From NCBI RefSeq assembly GCF_004296575.1, contig NZ_SAYT01000001.1, forward strand, positions 776,856 to 840,855: a DNA stretch of 64,000 nt, written 5' to 3'. The position numbers and the translations under genes were made by a program. A model generated the notes under the pieces. The model saw only the letters and a list, made by a program, of their open reading frames with translations, was not told the DNA's origin and did not search any database. This document shows positions 58,387-64,000 of the stretch, piece after piece; within the stretch, counting starts at the first letter, position 1; each line of letters opens with the position of its first letter. Origin of the DNA: Dyella amyloliquefaciens. Lineage in GTDB: Bacteria; Pseudomonadota; Gammaproteobacteria; Xanthomonadales; Rhodanobacteraceae.

Positions 58387-60021
58387 ATGGACCAGGGCTT
58401 CCACTTCATCCGACCGCTATGGCTGCTGCTGGTGCCGCTGGGCCCGCTGCTGCTTTGGTGGTGGCAGCGTCGCAATGATCCGTTGCAGCGCTGGAAGGGC
58501 ATGATCGCCCCGCATCTGCTGCCACACCTCGTGGTGGGCGATCACGGGCACTGGCGCGTGCGGCCCATCCATCTGGTGTGCGCCGTGCTGGTCATCGGCG
58601 GCATCGCCTGCGCCGGTCCGACCTGGGAGCTTGATCCGCCGCCGTTCGCCGAGGACCGCGCACCGATGGTGGTCGTCATCGACCTGTCGCCGGCGATGAA
58701 TGCCATCGACGTGGCGCCGACGCGGCTGGAGCGCAGCAAGCAGAAGGTGCGCGACCTGATGAAATTGCGTGCGGGTGGCCGCGTGGGCCTCATCGTGTAC
58801 ACCAGCAGCGCACACATGGTGTTGCCGCCCACGGATGATCCAGGCCTGATGGATCTTTTCCTCGGCGCGCTGTCCACCGACTTGCTGCCGGGAAAAGGGC
58901 AGAACGCCGCCGCCGCGCTCACGCTGGCCGACCGCATGCTCGATGCGGAGACCGATCCCGGCACCATCGTGTTCTTCACCAGCGGCTTTGATGACACGCA
59001 GATCCAGGCGTTCATGCGGCATCACGAGGAGTCGCACCAGCAGGTGCTGATGCTCGCCGTGGGTACCACCAAGGGCGGTCCGCTGCGAGCGCCATCAGGC
59101 GCGCTGGTGACCGGTGCCGACGGCTCGCCGGTGGACGCCAAGCTCGACGACGAGGCATTGCAGCGTCTTTCCGACAAGGCGCATGTGCCGCTCGCGAGCA
59201 TCACCACCAATGACGACGACATGCGCTGGGTGCAGCGCGAGGCCCTGCATCACCTGGCCATCATGAAGGACACGACCTCCACGGTGCGCTGGAAGGAGTA
59301 CGGCTACTACCTGTGCTATCCGCTGGTGCTGCTGGCCTTGCTGTGGTTCCGGCGCGGCTGGGTGGTGCGTTGGGTATTCGTGATCGGCGCGCTTGGGCTC
59401 GGCGGCCTGCCAGCGCCGGCTCATGCTGACGACTGGAAGGTGGTGGACTGGTTCTTTACGCACGATCAGCAGGGGCGCTGGTACTACGAGCATCGCGACT
59501 TCGCCAAGGCATCGGAGCTGTTCGAGGATCCCTACTGGAAGGGCCTGGCGCTGTACGAGCATGCGCGCTACGAGGATGCGCAGAAGGTGTTCGCGACGCT
59601 GTCGACCCCCGAGGCGAAGTTCATGGAGGGCAATTGCTACGCCCGGCTCACGCAATACGAAGAAGCCAAGGATGCCTACGACCAGGCCTTACGCATGCAC
59701 CATCCGTTCCCTCAGGCGCAGGCCAACATGCAGCTGATGGACAAGCTGCTGAAGCTGGCCGAGAAGGTGCCGCCCGAGGACGAAGATGAGGAATACAAGC
59801 CGGACAAGGTGAAGTTCGACAAGGAAGGCAAGAAGGGCACCGGCACGACCAAGATCATGGGCAAGCTGCCGCAACAGGTGCCGTCCGACGTATGGATGCG
59901 CAACCTCAACGTGTCGCCGGCGGACTTCCTGCGCACCAAGTTCAACATCGAGAACCAGGCGCCGCCGCCTGGACAGCCGACCACACCCGCGAAGGAAGTG
60001 ATCAAGGAGCCGGGGACATGA
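58387..60021 (+). CDS. BatB/BatC-like VWA-TPR protein with degenerate MIDAS
   Basis: A 544-residue protein. Two N-terminal helices, a VWA domain (about 93-300), two further helices near 305-345, and a TPR part (KASELFEDPYWKGLALYEHA, ARYEDAQKVFATL, AKDAYDQAL) with a charged C-terminal tail. The first metal motif reads DLSPA (99-103) where DxSxS is usual, so one metal ligand is lost. BatB and BatC are separate in many species; here they are joined. The start ATG at 58387 is set by GGAGG eight bases upstream. Confidence 0.9.
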   Translation: MDQGFHFIRPLWLLLVPLGPLLLWWWQRRNDPLQRWKGMIAPHLLPHLVVGDHGHWRVRPIHLVCAVLVIGGIACAGPTWELDPPPFAEDRAPMVVVIDLSPAMNAIDVAPTRLERSKQKVRDLMKLRAGGRVGLIVYTSSAHMVLPPTDDPGLMDLFLGALSTDLLPGKGQNAAAALTLADRMLDAETDPGTIVFFTSGFDDTQIQAFMRHHEESHQQVLMLAVGTTKGGPLRAPSGALVTGADGSPVDAKLDDEALQRLSDKAHVPLASITTNDDDMRWVQREALHHLAIMKDTTSTVRWKEYGYYLCYPLVLLALLWFRRGWVVRWVFVIGALGLGGLPAPAHADDWKVVDWFFTHDQQGRWYYEHRDFAKASELFEDPYWKGLALYEHARYEDAQKVFATLSTPEAKFMEGNCYARLTQYEEAKDAYDQALRMHHPFPQAQANMQLMDKLLKLAEKVPPEDEDEEYKPDKVKFDKEGKKGTGTTKIMGKLPQQVPSDVWMRNLNVSPADFLRTKFNIENQAPPPGQPTTPAKEVIKEPGT

Positions 60022-61349
60022 AGGCCTGGCTCGCTTGCGCGCTGCTGTTGCTGGCCGCGGCGGCGTGGGCCGACGAGCCAGTTCCACCGCCGCCCCGCAT
60101 GCAGGTACGCGTGCACCAGGAGCCTGCCGGTGCGCTGGTCGAGGGCGAGACGGCACGCATCGTGGTCGACATGCTTACGCCGGATTTCTTCACCGATGCA
60201 CCGGTGTTGCCGGTGCCGCACGTGGAGGGCGTGTACGTTGCCCTTTCCGATGAGACGCCGGGGCACCTGGTCGATACCATCGACGGCGCCACCTGGTCGG
60301 GTGTCTCGCGCACCTACCTGGTCACGCCGCTGATCTCGGGCAAGGTTGAAATTCCGTCGTTCGACGTCGTCGCGCATATCGGTCCGCAAGCCACCGCCGT
60401 CACCGTGCAGACCACGCCGCTCATCTTGACCGTGCAGGCGTTGGTGCTGCCCAAGGGCGTGACCGAGGCGCTGATCGCCAGTTCGGTGAAGATCACCCAG
60501 ACCGTGCTGCCCCAGGACAGCGGCCTGCATGTGGGCGACAGCGTCACGCGGCGCGTGGAAATCACCGCCGAAGGCGCACCTGCGATGATGTTGCCCCCGG
60601 TGAACTTCGCACCCATCAACGGGCTGGAGTTGTATGCATCGCCACCCGCCACGCGCGACGTGATCGGTAACCAGGGCGGCTTCGTGGGTGGCAGTCGCGT
60701 GGACTCGGCCAGCTACGTCATCCAGAAGCGCGGGCGCTACACGTTGCCGCCGATTACGGTGCGCTGGCTGGACAGCCGCACGCGTACATGGCGGGTGAGC
60801 GAAGCGCCGGCGGTGCGCTTCCATGCATGGTGGGGCACGCCCACGCGGCCGCGCTTTGCGTTGCCGGGGCAAGGCGTCATGCCCCGGCTGATCGGCTTCC
60901 TTACCAGTGACCTGGGCATCGCCATCCTGCTGCTGGCGGTGCTCGCCTGGTTCGCCTGGATCTTCCGCGTGCGCTTGCAGCGCTGGCGGGATGGCTACAA
61001 GGCATGGCGATATCGCCGGTGGCATTCCGAGGCAGCGGCATTCGCAACATTGCGACGCCAGCGACACACGACATCAGCGGTGACGCTGCACGGTGCGGCG
61101 GACGCATGGGCGCGCCGAAGTGCCGAGGATGGGGCTCCCGCATCCGTGGAGGGCTGGTGCAAGCGTTATGGCGATGCGGCGTTGACGTCGCAATGGACGG
61201 CGCTCGACACCTCGCTCTACGGCGCCGCCAGCGCACCCTGGTCGGCGCAGGCGTTGATCGAAGGCCTGACGGCCGCGCGGAAACGCTGGAAACACGAGCG
61301 CCGCCAACGTCGTCGCCGCGTCGTGCTGCCGCCCTTGAACCCCGCCTAG
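60018..61349 (+). CDS. BatD-like exported membrane protein
   Basis: A 443-residue protein: signal peptide (ACALLLLAAAAWA|D), a long periplasmic beta-rich region (VRVHQEPAGALVEGETARIV, GRYTLPPITVRWLDS), a membrane helix (about 300-322, LGIAILLLAVLAWFAWIF) and a basic cytoplasmic tail. This is the BatD layout. Its ATG overlaps the stop of the previous gene (ATGA). It closes the MoxR-Bat block; the next gene follows after 109 bp. Confidence 0.88.
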   Translation: MKAWLACALLLLAAAAWADEPVPPPPRMQVRVHQEPAGALVEGETARIVVDMLTPDFFTDAPVLPVPHVEGVYVALSDETPGHLVDTIDGATWSGVSRTYLVTPLISGKVEIPSFDVVAHIGPQATAVTVQTTPLILTVQALVLPKGVTEALIASSVKITQTVLPQDSGLHVGDSVTRRVEITAEGAPAMMLPPVNFAPINGLELYASPPATRDVIGNQGGFVGGSRVDSASYVIQKRGRYTLPPITVRWLDSRTRTWRVSEAPAVRFHAWWGTPTRPRFALPGQGVMPRLIGFLTSDLGIAILLLAVLAWFAWIFRVRLQRWRDGYKAWRYRRWHSEAAAFATLRRQRHTTSAVTLHGAADAWARRSAEDGAPASVEGWCKRYGDAALTSQWTALDTSLYGAASAPWSAQALIEGLTAARKRWKHERRQRRRRVVLPPLNPA

Positions 61350-61458
61350 CGCGCGTCTTCACGAACTCATCGCATCGGCCCGCTACCATGCCTCGACACG
61401 GTAGTCGGTCGGCGCACGCAGATGTGCCGCATCCACGGGCGAAACAGGGGAGGAAGGC

Positions 61459-63918
61459 ATGGGCCGTTCCAAAAAGCGCCAGCAACGACGCTCGACGGCC
61501 GCCACGCCTCCGCCTCCCGCATCGCCATCGCCATCGCCTTCGACATCCGATCACGTGCCGGGCCGCTGGTGGTGGCTGCCGCTCGTCGTGGGCCTGCTGG
61601 TGATCGTTGCGCTGGGCGTGTGGTGGTTGCGCAGGCCGGCGACGAAGAGTCCGACGCCGGTGGCATCGTCGACGGCGCCTGCGCCGTCCGCGCCGCCCAA
61701 GCCGGCCGCACATTACGTGGGAGCCCAGGCCTGCGTGTCATGCCACGCCAAGGAAGCCGCCGCGTGGCAGCAGTCGCATCATGCGCTCGCCATGCAGGCC
61801 GTGGATGAGCACACCGTGCTGGGCAACTTCGACAACACCAGCCTGAAGCAGGATGGCACCCAGGCCAGCTTCTTCAAGCGCGATCACGCCTACTTCGTGA
61901 AGACCGACGGGCCCGATGGCAAACCCGGCGAGTTCGAGGTGAAGTACACCTTCGGCGTCTATCCGCTGCAGCAGTACCTCGTGGCGTTTCCGGACGGTCG
62001 CATGCAAGCTTTGCGTGCCTCCTGGGATGCACGGCCCGCTGCCGAGGGCGGGCAGCGCTGGTTCAACCTCTACCCCGGCGAACACATCGATGCGCGCGAC
62101 ACGCTGCACTGGACGCGCCTCAACCAGAACTGGAACTACATGTGCGCGGATTGCCATTCGACGAATGTGCAGCGCAACTACGATGTAGCCAGCGATACCT
62201 TCAAGACCCGCTGGAGCGACATCAATGTCGCCTGCGAGGCCTGCCATGGCCCGGGTTCCCGTCACCTGGAATGGGCGAAGTGGAGCGATGCCCAGAAACA
62301 GGCGGATGCCAGCAAGGGCCTGTCCATCGCGCTCGACGAGCGCAAGGGCATGCAGTGGATACCCAACGCCGCCACCGGCAACCCGGTGCGCAGCACGCCA
62401 CTCGCGACGCATCGCGAAGTGGAAACCTGCGCGGTATGCCACTCGCGGCGCAACATCATCGCCAAGGACACGGCGCCGACCGGCCGGCTAATGGATACGC
62501 ATGACCCGGTGCTGCTGGTGGCAGGCCGCTATCACGCGGATGGCCAGCAGCTTGACGAAGTCTATGTGTACGCCTCGTTCCTGCAGAGTCGCATGTACGC
62601 CAAGGGCGTGACCTGCAGCGACTGCCACGATCCGCACACGGCCAAGGTGCGCGCGCAGGGCAACGCGCTGTGCGAAAGCTGCCACTCGCCCAAGGTTTAC
62701 GACACCACCGCACACCACATGCATCAGGAAGGCAGCGCCGGCTCGCAATGCGTGGCCTGCCATATGCCCGCAAAGAACTACATGGTGATCAACGCGCGGC
62801 CGGACCACTCGATCCGCGTGCCGCGGCCGGACCTCACCGTGAAGTACGGCGTGCCCAATGCCTGCGCCAACTGTCACGCGGACAAGGGCGCCCAGTGGGC
62901 CGCCGATGCGATCGAGAAGGCGCATGGCCCCGAGCGCAAGGGCTTCCAGCACTTCGTCGAAGCGCTGGATGCGGGCCGCCACGGCAAGCCGAACGCGGCC
63001 AGCCTGCTCACGGATCTGGCGAATGACGCCAGCTCCCCGGTGATCGCGCGCGCCACGGCCGTGGGCGAACTGGAGCACTACGTCAGCCCCGCGGCCGTGC
63101 CCACCCTGCAGGCGGCGCTGGGCGATGCCGATCCGCTGATGCGCAAGGCGGCGCTGGAGGCGCTGACGGCATTCCCGACCCGCGTGCGCGGGCCGATGGC
63201 CGCGCCGCTCGCGGACGATCCCGTGCTGGATGTGCGCATCAAGGCGGGGCGCGTGCTCGCCGGAGTGCCCGACGCGGAGCTGGATGCGGGGCAACGCGCC
63301 GCGCGCGATCGCGCCTTTGCCGCCTTCGTCGCGTCGCAGGAGGCGATTGCCGAACGCCCCGAAGCGCATTACGACCTCGGTCTGGTTTACGCCGAACGCG
63401 GCGAGACGGCGAAGGCCGAGCAGGCATTTCGCCAAGCCCTGAAGCTGCAGCCCGATTTTGTGCCGGCTTACATCAATCTCGCCGACATGTATCGATCACT
63501 GGGGCGCGAGGACGACGCGGAAAAGGTCATCGACGAAGGCATCGCAGCGGTCCCGTCCAATGGCAGCCTGCTGCATGCAAAGGGACTCACGCTGGTGCGG
63601 CAGAACCGGCAGCAGGAAGCGCTGGGCTGGTTTGAACGCGCCCATCGGGCCGATCCGGCAAATCCGCGCTTTGCCTACGTGTATGCCGTCGCCCTGCACT
63701 CGGCGGGGAAGGAAGATCAGGCGCGGAAGGTGCTCGAGGATACGCTGCAGTCGGCGCCCTACGATCCTTCGCTGCTGCTTACCCTGGCCAGCCTGGAGCG
63801 TGATGCAGGCCATGCCGACAAGGCGCGTGACTACGCCCAGCGCGTACTGGCGGTAGCACCCCAGTCGAGCGAAGCCCAACAACTGATGCAGAGCCTGGGC
63901 GGGCCTGCGCCGAAGTAG
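61459..63918 (+). CDS. Eight-haem c-type cytochrome with HEAT and TPR repeats
   Basis: An 819-residue protein. A basic N-terminus and one membrane helix (about 36-57) anchor it, followed by eight CxxCH haem sites in order CVSCH, CADCH, CEACH, CAVCH, CSDCH, CESCH, CVACH and CANCH within about residues 91-475. After residue 500 come HEAT-like helices (VIARATAVGELEHYV, RKAALEALTAF) and then TPRs (AHYDLGLVYAERGETAKAEQAF, PAYINLADMYRSLGREDDAE). The haem part resembles multihaem cytochrome c554/NrfA-like families; the reaction is unknown. No haem-site CxxCK is seen, so nitrite reductase activity of the NrfA kind is not indicated. GGGGAGG precedes the ATG. Confidence 0.9.
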   Translation: MGRSKKRQQRRSTAATPPPPASPSPSPSTSDHVPGRWWWLPLVVGLLVIVALGVWWLRRPATKSPTPVASSTAPAPSAPPKPAAHYVGAQACVSCHAKEAAAWQQSHHALAMQAVDEHTVLGNFDNTSLKQDGTQASFFKRDHAYFVKTDGPDGKPGEFEVKYTFGVYPLQQYLVAFPDGRMQALRASWDARPAAEGGQRWFNLYPGEHIDARDTLHWTRLNQNWNYMCADCHSTNVQRNYDVASDTFKTRWSDINVACEACHGPGSRHLEWAKWSDAQKQADASKGLSIALDERKGMQWIPNAATGNPVRSTPLATHREVETCAVCHSRRNIIAKDTAPTGRLMDTHDPVLLVAGRYHADGQQLDEVYVYASFLQSRMYAKGVTCSDCHDPHTAKVRAQGNALCESCHSPKVYDTTAHHMHQEGSAGSQCVACHMPAKNYMVINARPDHSIRVPRPDLTVKYGVPNACANCHADKGAQWAADAIEKAHGPERKGFQHFVEALDAGRHGKPNAASLLTDLANDASSPVIARATAVGELEHYVSPAAVPTLQAALGDADPLMRKAALEALTAFPTRVRGPMAAPLADDPVLDVRIKAGRVLAGVPDAELDAGQRAARDRAFAAFVASQEAIAERPEAHYDLGLVYAERGETAKAEQAFRQALKLQPDFVPAYINLADMYRSLGREDDAEKVIDEGIAAVPSNGSLLHAKGLTLVRQNRQQEALGWFERAHRADPANPRFAYVYAVALHSAGKEDQARKVLEDTLQSAPYDPSLLLTLASLERDAGHADKARDYAQRVLAVAPQSSEAQQLMQSLGGPAPK

Positions 63919-63930
63919 CCGGGCTTGTCG

Positions 63931-64000
63931 TCAATCCGCTGCCTGCGGGCGCGCATCGTAGTCGCACGGCTGCGGTGCGTCGGCGAACCACGGTGCCGTA
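63931..64000 (-). CDS. C-terminal end of an unidentified gene (continues outside)
   Basis: The reverse strand has an open frame entering from the right edge and stopping at 63931-63933; the visible end reads TAPWFADAPQPCDYDARPQA then AD. It converges on the cytochrome gene with a 12-bp gap. Only 22 residues are visible, so no family can be named, and another frame is also open here. Confidence 0.35.
   Translation of the reverse strand, partial: TAPWFADAPQPCDYDARPQAAD

Noticed and set aside
61459-63918. Calling the eight-haem protein NrfA-type nitrite reductase
   Set aside because: No CxxCK site is present, and the haem count, membrane anchor and repeats do not fit that enzyme.

Overview
The window is GC-rich chromosomal DNA from a gammaproteobacterium of the Xanthomonadales, most likely Rhodanobacteraceae (Dyella, Luteibacter, Rhodanobacter or a relative). 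This rests on gene order (DUF721/DciA - M23 peptidase - secA; lptD-surA-pdxA-rsmA-apaG-apaH; ubiH-ubiI), codon usage and the palindromic intergenic repeats. It is an inference from gene content, not from a marker gene. I saw no rRNA, tRNA, CRISPR array, integrase or insertion sequence.

Positions 1-4207 hold the end of a DciA-like gene, an M23 peptidase and secA with its terminator. Positions 4358-11373, minus strand, are the envelope/housekeeping operon lptD-surA-pdxA-rsmA-apaG-apaH. Next come msrB, a minus-strand cobalamin group (BtuM-like transporter, PduO-type adenosyltransferase, HDAC-family deacetylase), ubiH-ubiI, a dienelactone hydrolase, ispB diverging from an MFS transporter, ggt and a DedA-rhodanese fusion.

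After a 0.75-kb repeat-rich gap lies a potassium island (24137-34052): a 30-residue membrane peptide, kdpF, kdpA, kdpB, a 66-residue ORF, an outer-membrane beta-barrel gene, kdpC, kdpD and kdpE. The barrel gene sits between kdpB and kdpC. ssb, a CadC-like membrane regulator with TPRs, a GH92 mannosidase, a flavin reductase-methyltransferase pair and gluconokinase follow.

The most unusual region is 42586-48592, all minus strand. In transcription order it encodes small protein A (GIFG domain plus tail), a 61-residue Ala-Pro peptide B, a TIR-transmembrane-TPR protein, small proteins C and D, and a SLOG protein with four membrane helices of SLATT type. All four small proteins end in the same peptide, NP(S/T)IKN(N/R). 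A, C and D share a compact domain. C and D arose from a tandem duplication of about 518 bp that also copied the last codons of the TIR gene. TIR plus SLOG parallels Thoeris immunity, with a membrane effector in place of SIR2. I propose it as a candidate undescribed conflict or stress-signalling system.

The last block (49216-63918, plus strand) is a long co-directional cluster: secreted HAD phosphatase, sulfatase, MFS/spermidine-synthase fusion, MoxR ATPase, DUF58, DUF4381, two VWA proteins (one with a degenerate metal site), BatD and an eight-haem cytochrome with TPRs. It looks like a MoxR-Bat envelope module coupled to periplasmic hydrolases and redox chemistry.
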